A DNA stretch of 64,000 bases from Cytidiella melzeri (taxonomy: Eukaryota; Basidiomycota; Agaricomycetes; Polyporales; Irpicaceae): positions 1 to 64,000 of the forward strand of contig JABYQR010000225.1 of the NCBI GenBank assembly GCA_022592445.1, read 5' to 3'. Every line of letters starts with the position of its first letter. The stretch's first letter is position 1. The notes beneath the pieces are model-generated. The model did not search any database. It was not told the DNA's origin and saw only the letters and a list, made by a program, of their open reading frames with translations. Shown here piece by piece: positions 18,461 to 30,587 of the stretch. The translations under genes were made by a program, and so were the position numbers.

Positions 18461-21400
18461 CTACCCTGTATCTCCATCCTTCACGCCAGGATTTGAAGGT
18501 GACGGCGAGGTCGAGCTCGGCGAAGACAGCTTCAACTTGATTTTTTTCGGGCCCTCGTCCGAACCTTTCACCCCTCCCAGCTTGATCGTAATTCCCCCAC
18601 CGCTGCCAGCTTCCTTCGTGAGAGCGCCGCCGTGTCCTGCCCCCACGCTCGGTCTCTTGGCTTTAGTAGCTATAGCCAACAGCTCGTCATCGTCGTCATC
18701 TCGTGGTCGTTTGACACTCAGACCAATCTCTGGAGGCCGACTAGATGGATTCGTTTTTGAAAGAAGGCTCTCTAAAAGGCTATCCTCGGGGTCTTCAGGA
18801 ACTGCCGCTTCCACAAGTTTAGAGCCTGTTACTGGGCGATGGTTTGACCTCAAACTGACAGGTATCTCTTGCGGTCCAGGCGATCCAGAAATACGGTTGC
18901 GGAGGAGTGACGACGGCACTTCTTCCACAGCTCCGAGACCACCGAGCTCTTCGCCGTCGTCGTAGTCCACCAAACTTCCCAGAGACGGGATAATGACAGG
19001 CGGCGGTCGTTGTACAAGCGGCCGTAACGGCCCACTGAGAGCCCGTTTCCGCTTGAGTGTCGGATTGTTGCTCTTCGGGAAGGCGTTCGAAAGGTTGATC
19101 GGCACTTCTTCCTCGTCGTCGTCGGTGTTGAAGTAAGATTCTTCTTCGGCCTCCAGGAATCGACCTTGGCCCCATCGACGCGAGCCAGCATTGAGTGCTG
19201 GTCTGTTGAATTGGTAAGCATCTGTGTGAAATAAAAAGTGAAACAACGCACTTCTCGGTCTTCTCCTCTTCCTTCGGTGGCGGTTCAATGTTCATTTCCC
19301 ATCGTCGTATGAGCTGTTTAAACCGTGCACCACCCAGAGGAGTCTCAGAGAGCAACCGGATTTTCTCTTCGTGCTTCGTCATGCAGTAGGCGATCATTTC
19401 CTTCACGTTCTCCTACAGACGCGCACATCAGCTGAGAACATCACTACAATCACCAATTGACTGGTTACCTTCCGCATGAATTCGAAGAACTCCTGGCAAG
19501 CGGAGCTGAGAAGATTGTCCCGGCGAGACTCTTGTAATGTCAAATCGACTACAGGCTTCAAGGCATCAAGTTTGATGAGATGAGAGAAAAGATTGCGGTT
19601 GTTGAGCCTGAGCGTTACTCGAAAGAATCGAAAAGCAGCTGGAAAAACGAAAAGATGAATACACATATGCGACGGATATTTGAGCACTACATTGTATAGA
19701 GCTGGACGGATACTTACCCAGTCGGAGGTGCTTGTCCTTAGCACTCAATAGAGAGCCCATACGAGAGGCAACATTAGAGGATAACATGTAGAAATGACTG
19801 CGGAAAGAGTGTTGCGCGGCAAAGTTGGCTAGCAACTCGCAAAGATGTAGGTAGAGGTTGGTTCGTTCTCGAGAGAAATGAAGAGGAGGGTCTGCACAAA
19901 AGTCAGTTCTCTCACAAAAGTGCACAAGACCGATCTCACCAATGAGGGACTTGAATTCGGGCACGTCAAGGAGTGGCCGAAATAGTATGTCGACACATAT
20001 CTTGTAGAAATTATCGAGGAAACGCTCGACACCTGGGTCGTCTTTCGCTCGCATGAATAGCTTTGCCCCCATTACTGGCTATGAAATTCGTCGTGTCAAA
20101 AGTTGATGATTTTGTTCATATGCCGATATAACTTACATGCGGGTCGGCGGCATCACTTGGAGGTATCTCCATCAGAACTCGCAAAGACTCCCCAAGTTGG
20201 CTCTGGACGCCCAAGTCCCGACTCTTTGTGAGCACTCGACATATGAGAGACACCAAGGTATCGGCGTCGCCCTTTCTGCTGCTGATTTTCTCCTCGCCAG
20301 GAGGTCCAATCTGTTTCAGCACGTGGCCGCGCACCCCATTCAGGTCATGATCGAGAAGTGCAGTTAAGATCTCCCCTCCGGTGCAGATCATCTGCAGACC
20401 TTGCTCGTCACCTTCAGGTTGGGCAAGAGCCCATTGGACAGCGAACAGAATACCCCTATCAGAAAGCGTGCGGAAGAGTGCCATTCGTGCTGGGAGCTGA
20501 ACGTTCTTCCCCATCACGCATAACTGCTGAATCAGCAGAACGACGTCCCTACGCAGCCGAAGCTCGGGCTCCTTGGAAGCTGCTTTCTCCGAGCCAGTCG
20601 ATAAAGAACCACTAGGTTTGGGACTCGAGGCATCAACTTCCATCGTGTGAGCTTCCTTCAGAGACTTGGTAGCTTCGGGCTTGAAACCCCCAAGCTGCAT
20701 AAGCATCTCTTCGTTCAGGAAAATGCCAACGACTTCACGGAGAAAGGCTGGGTCGTTTTGAACGTAGTTGATAATGTCGATCTGGTTGAAGAGAATGCAA
20801 GAGTTGAGGACATTGAACGTCGAATCATCGATGGCGCGTGCCAGTACAACGTCTTTCAGGAACTGAAGTCGGTACGTATGATGAACCTTTTTCTGAATAT
20901 TCGGGTCTCGTATGGGGATCGGTTGATGGAAGCGGGATGTCTGTCGGAGGAAGTCGCGGTAGTTAGCTTTGTGAGTAGGGAACTCTGGGTCATCTGTGGG
21001 GTACATTCAGATATTCTTGTTCGTAGAGACTGAGATTGGGGCGACGGACATTCAAGCATTCCGACGACACCGAAGAAGAGCTCGTCGTCAAGTATATGCT
21101 CATACATGCTATGGTCATTCAGCATAACTGGTAAGATGTATTTAGCTATTAGAACCGTAGGTGTGGAGGGAATCACTGACGGATTGTATTCATACAACTG
21201 TTCACCGCGTGTAGATCATGAAGAAGTTCGAGATCTTCAGCTTGCTTGAATACATCCACAATGGCCTTGAGGTAGTCCTACAACCATGAAGGTGGTGAGA
21301 TGATGGGCTATGCAGAAGGTGTTTGCGCGACATACCTCCGCCTGAATATACTCACAAACGCGCTCTTTCATAGCAGGCGAACGGCATATGTGCTTGATTG

Positions 21401-22235
21401 CTCTCTCAATTTCTGCTATACACCCTAGAGCTGGTGTAGGAAGGTGTCCTGTTCGCATGATGTTCGCTGTTGCAGCGGACGGTTCAGGCCCTATCATGGG
21501 TGATGAGGTGAGGCCTGGTAGGTTGCGTTTGATGATGAGTAATGATCGATACAAGCCTAAGGAAACTCACCAAATGTGCTCATATGCCTTTGTACTTCCT
21601 GAATGAAATTCCAGACCTCCGCACAGCCTTCTGGCTCCTGGAAACTCAACGCATAGTCGACGCCATCTGGCTCAGTCCACACAATCAAGGTGTCTATTGA
21701 ATGACCATTGTGAGAGAAGTGCAGCGGTTTGCAAAGCAAAGAACTTGCCCTGTTGCCTTTGATAGACATCGTTGGTGCGAATGGTAGTAGAAAGGATTAT
21801 GTGATTAGGATTGGCTTCCGCTCGCGCGATGAGTACGGCTTCGTTGTCCTGCAAGTCCCCCGAGCAGAAAGCGGTTCCCTGGTCGATCCATCGTGCCCCG
21901 ATAAGCTCGTAGACTTTGACACGCTTGTATTCCGGTGTGTCCTCGTCCACCCAGTGCGCGTTATCGTCACCCGCGACACCCAAGGATCCCTCCGACGCGT
22001 CGATTGTCTCCGGTCCCGTACTGCTGCCCTCTCCTCTGCCCACATCCAAAGCATCTGACATCGACTCGAACATCTTGTCGGCATCGCTCGTACGTCCACC
22101 TAAGTTCGTGGGACGGTCTGGGACACGAATTTCCCGAGTAGATGGGGACCCCGGACTTTGCGAAGCGAGCGAAAGCGGTGTGGAGCTTTGAGCGAGCAAA
22201 ACTGTGTGAGTCTCCGCAGCGTGGACGCTGCTCAT
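18461..22235 (-). CDS. PSY2: Protein phosphatase 4 regulatory subunit 3 (Psy2/SMEK)
   Basis: This is the regulatory subunit that targets the PP4 phosphatase, with roles in DNA-damage recovery. Eleven exons (22235-21749, 21693-21571, 21514-21336, 21277-21181, 21127-21050, 20993-20137, 20078-19940, 19891-19718, 19638-19469, 19412-19252, 19202-18461) give 1068 aa. An EVH1/PH-like domain at about residues 105-203 starts [12 protein letters not shown] and includes [10 protein letters not shown]. The SMK-1 domain and helical repeats follow to about 820, with VKEMIAYC and a [17 protein letters not shown] block. The C-terminal 240 residues are acidic and low-complexity, ending in a Lys/Ser tail, as in the family. 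The first intron has a GC donor (GCAAGT). The first 100 residues are not conserved in the family, so the true start could be a later Met. It is divergent with the THYN1-like gene. Confidence 0.9.
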
Positions 22236-22492
22236 GACAAAGGTGGACCAGCCCGAGCGACGTTGACGAGAAATAGCCGTGTCGTGACTGAGTTTTATAA
22301 AATTCTTAAATTTCGGCGTGTGAGCAGGGTGAGAGTCAACGACCAGATGCGTGTTGACCGATGTTTACACCGCGTTCTTGCCTTCACCGCCGCCGCCTTC
22401 CATTTTAGGATATCTACTCCTCATCCCCCTTGCTCGTCGACCAGCTACAGCTGCACTTGCTCGCGAGGTCGCCGGGAGGGACGTTCAGCACC
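22236..22492. promoter_or_regulatory. Shared promoter PSY2 / THYN1
   Basis: Only 257 bp separate the two start codons, which point away from each other, so regulatory sequence must be shared. An AT-rich stretch (TTTATAAAATTCTTAAA) lies near 22293-22310. I see no other clear box. Confidence 0.6.
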
Positions 22493-23930
22493 ATGGTACA
22501 GCACTGGCTGATGAAAGCCGAGCCCGACTCGCGCATTGTCAAGGGAAAGGACGTCAAGGTACCGGCTAGGGCCACTGGCACTTTCATTCGCTCGCTGTTC
22601 GCCGTGATGACTGCTCATGACACATGGCCACTAGTTCTCTGTTGACGACTTTGAAGCAATGAAGACAACGCCATGGGAGGGTGTGAGGAATGCCGAGGCC
22701 CGAAACCTCATGAAGGAGATGTGCGTGGGCGACAAAGTATGTACACTGTACCCATTTGGCCAAATATAAGCACTACAAGTCTCACTCAAAAGCTGCGAAC
22801 GGAAGGTGTTGTTCTATCATTCAAACTGCAAGACTCCCGGTAGGCTCGGTCTGCACCAGCTATTTGTGTGTGTGTGTAGATAACTCGACCTTTCCAGGCA
22901 TAGCAGCCTTTGCTAAGGTGCGTCTAGTCTTCCTCTATGTGCCACGTCAACTAGCGAGACACACCTCTGCTATGCATCATGAGGCTCGTCACAGGATCTT
23001 CCTTGTCTTGTTTCACCTTAGCCTTCACTGCACAGTCGCTTTGGGTTGGCTAGAGATTTCATGCCGAATCAGCGTCAGCATGCAAACGCCTTGGGTGTCT
23101 TCCATGATACATCACCGACTCAGTCGATGATATCTGGCGGCGGTAGACTCACCAAATATCCCCCTTTTGTAGCGGTGCTAATTGAAACTGACTTGTCACT
23201 CCAGGTATCCAAAGAAGCCCACCCTGACTGTACGTAACACTGTGTCTCTGTCCGAGTCTGCGACCCAGCTTATGCTCACGGAACCTATGGAGATACCGCG
23301 TGGGACCCGTAGGTCAATCTGCCCTATTTTCCAACCCTCTTTCGCTAATCCACGCTATGTCCCAGCGAGCATCCATATTATGACGCCGTACGTAGGCTCT
23401 CGCCGTAAACACCTGTTGTCAATTCTTACAGTGAAAACAGAAAACGGACAAAAACAACCCTAAATGGTACATGGTGGAAGTAACATTCCATTCTCGCGCG
23501 GCAAACTTCGTACCGCTCTCTCTACTGCGCCGCATAGCTGCTTCTCCAGGTCCAGACGCCCCCTCCGACGTGGAATACATCGGCAACGACGGGTTGAAGG
23601 CAATAAAAGGTATATAGGACCGTACGTTGAATGATCCCTTGTGATTATCTTCATACAATAGATATGGCGCTCGTTTCAAGAGGAAGACTGAGCGTTCAGC
23701 GCGTTGAAGGTGAAGCGTGGGTAACTATCGAGCTTCTCGCAGAGAAAGGTGGATGGGACGAAGGCGCGGAAAGGAAGCCGAAACAGCGCAAGACCAAGGT
23801 GCAATTCAAGGACGATTCACCTATGAACGGAGCTTCCAGTGCGGACAGCGTGGCAGCTTCGAAGAAATCCGATCTCGACAAGAAAGGCCCAACCCGCAGG
23901 TCATCTCGTAATCGTGGAACCCGTTCGTGA
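22493..23930 (+). CDS. THYN1: EVE-domain protein, THYN1 homologue
   Basis: Nine exons (22493-22558, 22635-22736, 22806-22839, 22898-22917, 23205-23229, 23269-23308, 23366-23387, 23441-23609, 23662-23930) give 248 aa. The EVE domain, a PUA-like fold thought to read modified bases, fills residues 4 to about 195. It begins HWLMKAEPDSR and includes DDFEA, VGDKVLFYHSNCK, GIAAFAKVSKEAHPD, NPKWYMVEV and a final RLSVQRV. A basic, disordered tail of about 50 residues ends RRSSRNRGTRS and suggests nuclear location. Some exons are only 20-40 bp, and the intron at 22918-23204 is unusually long for this genome. The gene ends 123 bp from the convergent FKBP gene. Confidence 0.88.
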
Positions 23931-24053
23931 CATAGGGCCTTCTTTCACAATGGCCTAATCTTCAGTTGAAGATTATATTTGCATACATTAGTGATATAAT
24001 CAACAACAGGCTATTCAAATCAGTATAGATAGGCTTTGCATTGCAGCATGCTT

Positions 24054-25511
24054 TTAGTTGATCTTCAACAGCTTAACCTCTGCGACCATTATGTTAGCTA
24101 CGATGTTGTTGAGAGACCAAGGGACGTACCGAAGATTAATGTCGAATTAGCGGGGATGCCGGGCTGTGCTTTCTTGCCATATGCCATTGCGGCAGGGATC
24201 GTGAGAAGGCGTTCACCACCAGGCTGCATACCAGCAATACCAACATCCCAGCCTTTGATGACCATGCCCTTGCCAAGAGTGAATCTGAACTAGAGCGAGA
24301 GGGACTGTGAAAATGGCAGTGAGAAAGGTAGTGAATTGACCTACCGGAGCCCCCTTCGTATTTTGGTCGAAGACCTTGCCGTTCTGAAGTTTGCCGACAT
24401 AGCGCATAGCGACCTGATCACCAACTTTCGCATGTGGGCCGCTTCCGACCTTGTGATCCTGGATTTTGACACCGCCACTCAGCTCCTTCGTCTCTACCTT
24501 CGCTGGAGTCTTTTCTTTCTTGCTCTCCTCCTTCGCTTTCTTTTCCTTCTTTTCCCCCTTCGCCTCGCTTCCTTCTATGCCTGTGGGTACAGCCTTCCCA
24601 TCCTCAGCCTTTAGTTTTTTGTTGAGCTTCTTCTGCTGAGACTTAGAGAGCTTAGCTTCGCCGGCATCGGTGGCGTCAGACTCGCGAGGACGCTTCTTCG
24701 AGTCTTGAAGCTTGGGGACTTCCTCATCAGAGGAAACCTCTTCAAAGCGGCTGCGCATGCACAGATAATCGTCAACAAAGCAATGCAGACTCAAGAGCCA
24801 ATGATACGAACTGGGAGTCACCATCTGCCTCAATTTCTACATCTGAGCTGACATCTTCGAGGTTGTAAGCGTCTTCTCCCATTTCAGAGTCGTAATCATC
24901 CTCATCTCCGAAAGCATCCGCTGGCTGCTGGTCTGCACGCCACGTAACATTAGATATTGCATATAACCGGGATTCACTGAACTTACTAATGTAGTTTCCA
25001 GTGAGGTAGACGGTACTTCATACAGTGTCAGTTTCATTAAGAAAGAGGACCGGTAAAAGGATGCTGACTTTTTGCCCACTGACTCGAACAAAACCTCCTG
25101 CTCCTCTTCAAGAATGAGGTCAATGGTAGTTTGCTCAATCTGCCTTGTAGTGTCAAGATAATCCCAGAGGTGACAACAAAAAACAGTGCCACTACACACC
25201 TTCCCGGGAGTTAATGAACAAAGGACGGTTGTAACGGGCTTGTCTTCCTCTTCGTCCTCTTCATCTTCCTCATTCTCGGGCGGCGCGCCAGGAGGCTGGT
25301 ATGTCAGCTTTACGGAAGTTCTGTCGTTCTGGTCGACTAGCTGGTCTCCGAGAGCCACATTGGTGATCCTCAAGTCGCCTGGAGGTACAAACGACTCGGT
25401 TTGACCAGGCTTCAGTTCGAGACTCCTGGATGGTTTCATCATATTCGTTAGTGATGTCTCGTGCTAGCACACTGTCGTAAATACTTACCAGACAGCAACA
25501 GCGACGACCAT
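24054..25511 (-). CDS. FPR4: Nucleolar FKBP-type prolyl isomerase (Fpr3/Fpr4-like)
   Basis: Eight exons (25511-25489, 25425-25200, 25139-25069, 25015-24987, 24932-24822, 24739-24345, 24289-24130, 24079-24054) give 346 aa. The N-terminal part (about 1-125) is a nucleoplasmin-like domain with WSLELKPGQ and LRITNVALG, interrupted by an acidic EED run, and has [10 protein letters not shown] at its end. Acidic and then Lys-rich regions follow, typical of histone-chaperone FKBPs. The FKBP domain occupies about 241-346 and contains [42 protein letters not shown] and the closing VKLLKI. Known relatives isomerise prolines in histone tails and act in rDNA chromatin. All family landmarks are present, so it should be active. 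Confidence 0.92.
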
Positions 25512-25645
25512 GGTTTTAATTTTTGGGGAGCAGGCTCAACGTCGAACGGCGAGAAAACTTGGAGGCTATTAGACGCCTACCAAACTTTTGTGAAAACGCG
25601 TCGCGTAAACAGACACAAACAAATGCGCGCGACGTATGCAATATA

Positions 25646-25663
25646 CAGCACGGGGGTAAACTG
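25646..25663 (+). repeat. Left terminal inverted repeat of hAT element
   Basis: CAGCACGGGGGTAAACTG pairs with the complement of 29795-29812 at 16 of 18 positions. It starts with CAG as many hAT ends do. Immediately inside lie copies of GTTATTAACTC at about 25681-25691 and 25724-25734. Confidence 0.85.
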
Positions 25664-26023
25664 TATTGGGGGAATATCTCACGTTATTAACTCAAATAAC
25701 CCAGTTATATACGTTTAATACCCGGTTATTAACTCAGAGCAGTAAATTCAGTGACAAGCGCTATGACGTAGGAAAAAAGCAGAAACTACTGATTCACCGG
25801 TTTCAAGACGCCACCTGCGTCACAGCAACAGCCAGCGCTGATGCCCAATCTGTCGGCCGCGCACCTCAGACGACCACCATCCTCTCGCAAGTGAATTTAT
25901 TCGCTGCGTAGAGTCTGTACGACGACATAAACGACATTACAGCCACCATTTCCATAACTACAGCTACAGCATGTGCGACAACGAACACCCTAATGGACTC
26001 TCGCGGCGCTACTCCCTAGTACT

Positions 26024-29000
26024 CTACATTGTCCAGTCAGACTCCTGCAACTTACGCGGCGGGCCCCTTGGAACGACTGATTGAGGTTGCTTTGTTGTCG
26101 CTAGAGGTATATCAGAGAGCAAATCCCGGAGTGCGTGCGATTGAAGGTTAGCCATGTCGCTCACGACAAATCTTTCTCCCGGTTCATCGTCGTACTTTTG
26201 TCTTGTCCGTCTACTCTGAGCTCCCCATTCAGCAAAGTCCTCAATTTCGCTTGCTCGGTCACCACCTTCGTCACTCTCAACCTCATCCTCACTGGCTGTC
26301 GAGTCATCAGCCTCAGCTCTCCCGGCCTCACCTTCGACTCGGACTTCAAGAAGGTCAGGATCTCTATCCTGACGCACATGAAGGGTCGAACGAAGATCAC
26401 GGAATTTCACTGTCGGCCGCTTGACCTTGTGCGAATCCTGGTTATATGGTGAGTACAACCTCTGCACCGAATGTAGTATAGCACTAACCAGGACTTGATT
26501 TTTCTTGAACTGCTGGATTTGGGCCATGCGAACCAAGGTGGATACCTTCTGCGCGCCACGCAGGTGAGAGTTTTGCCATGTAAAGTACGAGGCTGTTCGC
26601 TCATCACTCATTGAGTTTGGCGTAAGACCCATCAAATATGTAGCGAGTTGCTGCTCGCAATCAGTTAACTGCTGTTTCCCTAGCGAGCTATAAGTTTACG
26701 CACGGCAATAGGCTGAGCAACAGGTGAGCGATCTTGATTCAGTCTTTCCCACCACTCACGCGGCCCCTCTTCACCAGTTATAGGACGGTCAAATGGGGCC
26801 TCGCCTCGATAGTATTTGCCGACTTGGTCCTTCAGTAAGTCGACAGCCTCATCTTCTCTCAGACCACAAATAGGTGCCTTGCACTCATTGTACTCAATGC
26901 GTAGGCGCTCCAGCAAGAACCGCCCTGCCCGTCTCACTGGATCAGGAAGAGTCGCGGTTGGGACTGGTGCTTGTCGTGAAGAGTTCAATCGAATCGGCGC
27001 AATCATGAGAGGATTTGGGTTCGTATGGCGAAGGATATCAGATTTACGATAGCCTGAACACGAGTGTAAGTGAAGCTGTACAAACAGCTGAAGATAGACA
27101 GCAGCCACATACGCGGGTCGAGGATGAAGCCTGCGTGGTATATGTCAGCGGTAGGTGCCTGTTCGATCATCCCTTTCCATCGGAAATTCGCAATGCGCCG
27201 TATGTCTTCCCGCACGTCGTTGGGCATTGGGTTGTGGTTGTCCGTGATAATGTCATGTAGCTCAGCAAGCGTTGCAAGCCAAAAAACATAGACATCTGAA
27301 ACAGTGGAGTGTGTCGACTCAAGGCATGTTGTTGCCTTTGCTCCAGGTGCTAGTATCACTAACAGTTCATCAAGCTTGTTGCGGAAATTAGTGCTGGCGA
27401 AGCCATCGACGAAGTGGTTATGGTAAGCCTGCATGCAAATCAGTCCTCAAGTTTATCATACTGTTCGACGCTCTGACCTTGAGTTTGACAGTATTCGCAT
27501 TGCACAAGGCCTTGATTGCCGGCAGGTTTGTACGAAGTGAGCAGCCGGATAGGTATACGGTTGAGAAGCGCGTTTTTCCAAACGAGGTGAGACCTGTCTT
27601 GATATTCAGGTCCTTACGCTTCTCACGTAAGTGTGCATTTGCGTAGGACGATTTTCGAAAGAATCTGATTGTTTGGCGACAGCACTCAATCGTCTACGTA
27701 GCACAACGTGAGCATCATTTGATAACACATGCACTATGAACTGACCTCTTTGAAATATTGCAGGTTACCAATGTCTTTGAGCATTAGCTGAAGATGATGT
27801 GGCGCATCGACAATATTCATAATCCAGCGATACTCTTTTGTGACCATCGTGCGGGCTAGTCGTGTGTTCCCTGTGTTGTCTGACACAATCCCGCGAAACC
27901 GTGTAGGTCCAATGGCATTCAGAACCTATGTGGGTACGTCTTGTGACTGTGTTGACAGTATTCAACACGTTTCACGCACCTTTATGATCTCCTCAGATAG
28001 GTGGTTACCTGTGTGCGACTGCGCTGATGCCTCGTGTCCCTCCCACAGGTAAACCAAACGACTAGACGTCGTGATATGAATGGTATAGACTGAATCGACG
28101 CGACGGGTTGTACCACCGTCAAAGGACAGTGTTAAACCTTCGTGCCCAGGCGCTTGCAAGACTTTCAGAACCTCTGTTCTTACTCGACCAGCCTCACGAG
28201 GGATGTGAGTGTCAACCAGGGTAGTACTGCTGAAGGGCTTGTAGGTAGGATCCGCATTTACCCACATCTTCTTCCACTCAGAGGAGTCAATTACTGATGG
28301 AGGGATTCCAGCAGCAACGACAAAAGACGTGACGTTGACGTCGTGTTGTAGATGACGGCTCGCCTTCCCATGTTGTCGCCACATCCCTACGTGATCAAGT
28401 TGTTTAGCGGATCGAGGTTCAGTAAGCTTTTCCACGTTGTCATCTGATTTGGCCTTTGGGTACAAAATCGCTTGTCCAGACGGCAGCATCAATGCTTCGC
28501 GCTCTTCCAGCTGCGTCATTGCTGATTTGGAGCCGAGCAACAGGTTTACGGCGCTCTTGAGGTCTGCTGGAAGGTACGCGCAATCCCCAGCATGTGTCAG
28601 AACCCGATGACTTTGACGTTGACCTGTCCAGAATGCGATACACCCTTCGGTTGCACCTGCGCAGCGCCAACCACTCCCCTCGCCAGCACCAACAAGCTTC
28701 ACATGTTGAGAAACCTTTTCAAGAAGTGGTTCTGCCTTCCGACCACCTTTCCCCTTTGCAGGAGGATCACAATCCACGTAACGAGCCATAATGTCCCTCA
28801 CGTGGACCTCGTGCGTACTTTTTGCCCTCTTCGCTGTACGTGTCTCCTTCTGATGCTCGCGCTGCTGGGTGGCACCTGCGGCTGGTCGTTTATGGCCTGT
28901 GACGTTTCTTGTGATGTTGTCCGACTGCTCCAACAGCTGCTTACCGAGAATATCGTATACGGACTTTGAGCCCACTGAGTTCAGTGGTGCATCTGCCACA

Positions 29001-29481
29001 TTGACACCGGGCTGCCATCCATCACGGACTGGCATGCTGCCTGTCATTGACTGGTAATCATCTCGTGAGTGCTATTCTCTGTCACAGTACAATAAGAACT
29101 TACAAAGTGCGTAACACTGCCTTCCCCAATAGCACTCTTTGCCGCATTGGTCAAATCATCAACCCAATTAAGGAGGACCGCGCTCAGTGGATATCGGGTC
29201 AGGTAGGCCTTGAGGGTGTACACAATGGCTACCAGTCCCGGGCCCTGCTCCTTGAAGATGATCAGGCTGTTCTGACGCCCCTGCGGGCAAAAGGTGACCT
29301 CCATAGCATGGTTCAACGCTCCCTCATCGCCGTAGTCGTCGATGTCGGTTTGATTCGGAGTAAACTCCTCAAAGTTGTAATAACGATTACCATTAGGAAT
29401 GGAGGCAGGTAGTGAAGACAACAGGCTGCCAAGTGTGTGAAGCTTGGTGTTAATTTTTTCTGAGTTGGCTAGCTCGCCCAT
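26024..29481 (-). CDS. hAT transposase, apparently intact
   Basis: Eight exons (29481-29104, 29050-27980, 27925-27746, 27693-27478, 27428-27113, 27053-26704, 26650-26489, 26437-26024) join in frame to 1028 aa. A BED-like Cys/His region lies near residues 255-280 (C-x6-C...H...C), ahead of the catalytic region with LTLSFDGGTTRRVDS and a conserved GIVSDNTGN. LDPRY follows further on. The C-terminal hAT dimerisation region is at about 840-890 (MSDERTASYFTWQNSHLRG). The last 140 residues are acidic and Ser-rich. The last intron (26438-26488) is a multiple of three with no stop, so it could be retained. Transposase cuts at the CAG ends and pastes with an 8-bp duplication. Intact coding plus matched ends suggest it may still be active. 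Confidence 0.85.
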
Positions 29482-29823
29482 AGTTGGATAGGGGTAGGTT
29501 GCAGGATGTGCGGCAGAGCCAGAATTCGAGCGGCGGGTGCAGGTAAAAGCAAAGGCTTACTATTTACTAAGGACTATGGGCTCAGGCTTATTGTCTGACT
29601 ATTAAACTACAAAATTTTGTTACTACGTTATAAATGGCCTCAGCCTCGTTTGACCTTACAATTTTCGCGGGCCGCATGTATCTTGACATTGACGGCGGGT
29701 GGGCGCTTGTCAAGTTATTAACCCGACCTCTACTGACCATCGGGTTGATAACGTGTTATTTATCCTTGTTAATAACCCAAGGTTATTAACCTACCAGTTT
29801 ACCCCGGCGCTGTAATGCAATAT

Positions 29824-30587
29824 GATACCGCGGAGATCCTTGCCTCAGTCTCTGGCGGTCTGCTTTGCATCGCCCGCCGTTGGGATGAACCTCTTCTCCA
29901 GAGCGCAGGCTTCACGCTAGCAACAAGCAATTTCTGAAAGCAACAGAGTGTGGACTACAAGGTAAAGGCTATATCGCGAGACCCTTCCAGCGATTCATAG
30001 GTCCGAGCTGACTCTTAGACTGTCCCAGTCTAGGTGGCACAGCTGTGAATGTTGCGCTCATATCCTAGGGCGCAACCTTTGCTGCACACCGCTGCTAGGC
30101 TCGTCGCCCAGAATCTGGCGTCACGCAGTCGTTGCTACTGTACGGCCGACCCGCGCAGTTGTAAGCGGTACAGGCGAATGGTACGCCTAACGCTGTCAAC
30201 GGCATGAACACCGCCATCCAAGTCAATTCTCTCTTTGCTCTTGTACACTACCCGGGCTCGCGTCGCCATGCGACATTATATTCAAGAAGCCGGAACGAAA
30301 ACAGCCAGCGTCGCTCGTGCTGATTTCAGTGATGCTATACAATCTGACCCCAACTTAGACGCTAATATGTGCAAGGTTATGGTGTGTCTCCATGTTACTG
30401 AATAACTTCTAGCGACGTGTGCCGAGTATAAGAACGTGCACTCACTTCACTTGACATTCCCCACCCAGGCTGGTACACCGTATCTGCAAACTGTCGTACA
30501 TACCGTGCGATATCAGTACAAGAGATCAGGTGAGTTGATTATATTGGACTACCTGTATACTCACATGGAGAGAACCCCGGGAGATCA
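29824..30587. other. Intergenic, no gene seen
   Basis: No supported coding sequence. A short plus-strand open stretch from ATG 30269 is not followed by any recognisable exon. Confidence 0.4.

Larger units (their letters stand above)
25645..29815 (-). mobile_element. Complete hAT-superfamily DNA transposon
   Basis: The ends are inverted: CAGCACGGGGGTAAACTG (25646-25663) on the left, and on the right 29795-29812, whose complement reads CAGCGCCGGGGTAAACTG. The octamer TGCAATAT flanks the element on both sides (25637-25644 and 29816-29823), the 8-bp target duplication expected for hAT. One extra base on the left and three on the right lie between the CAG and the duplication, so the exact end is uncertain by a few bases. 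Several TTATTAAC-type motifs lie inside both ends. The element is 4.17 kb and carries one transposase gene on the minus strand with no stop or frameshift found. Confidence 0.9.

Noticed and set aside
22918..23204. Extra exon inside the long THYN1 intron
   Set aside because: No family block is missing between GIAAFAK and VSKEAHPD, so nothing needs to be placed there.
26650..26704. Frameshift in the hAT transposase near 26690
   Set aside because: A 53-bp GT-AG intron (26651-26703) with a normal branch region joins the frames exactly.
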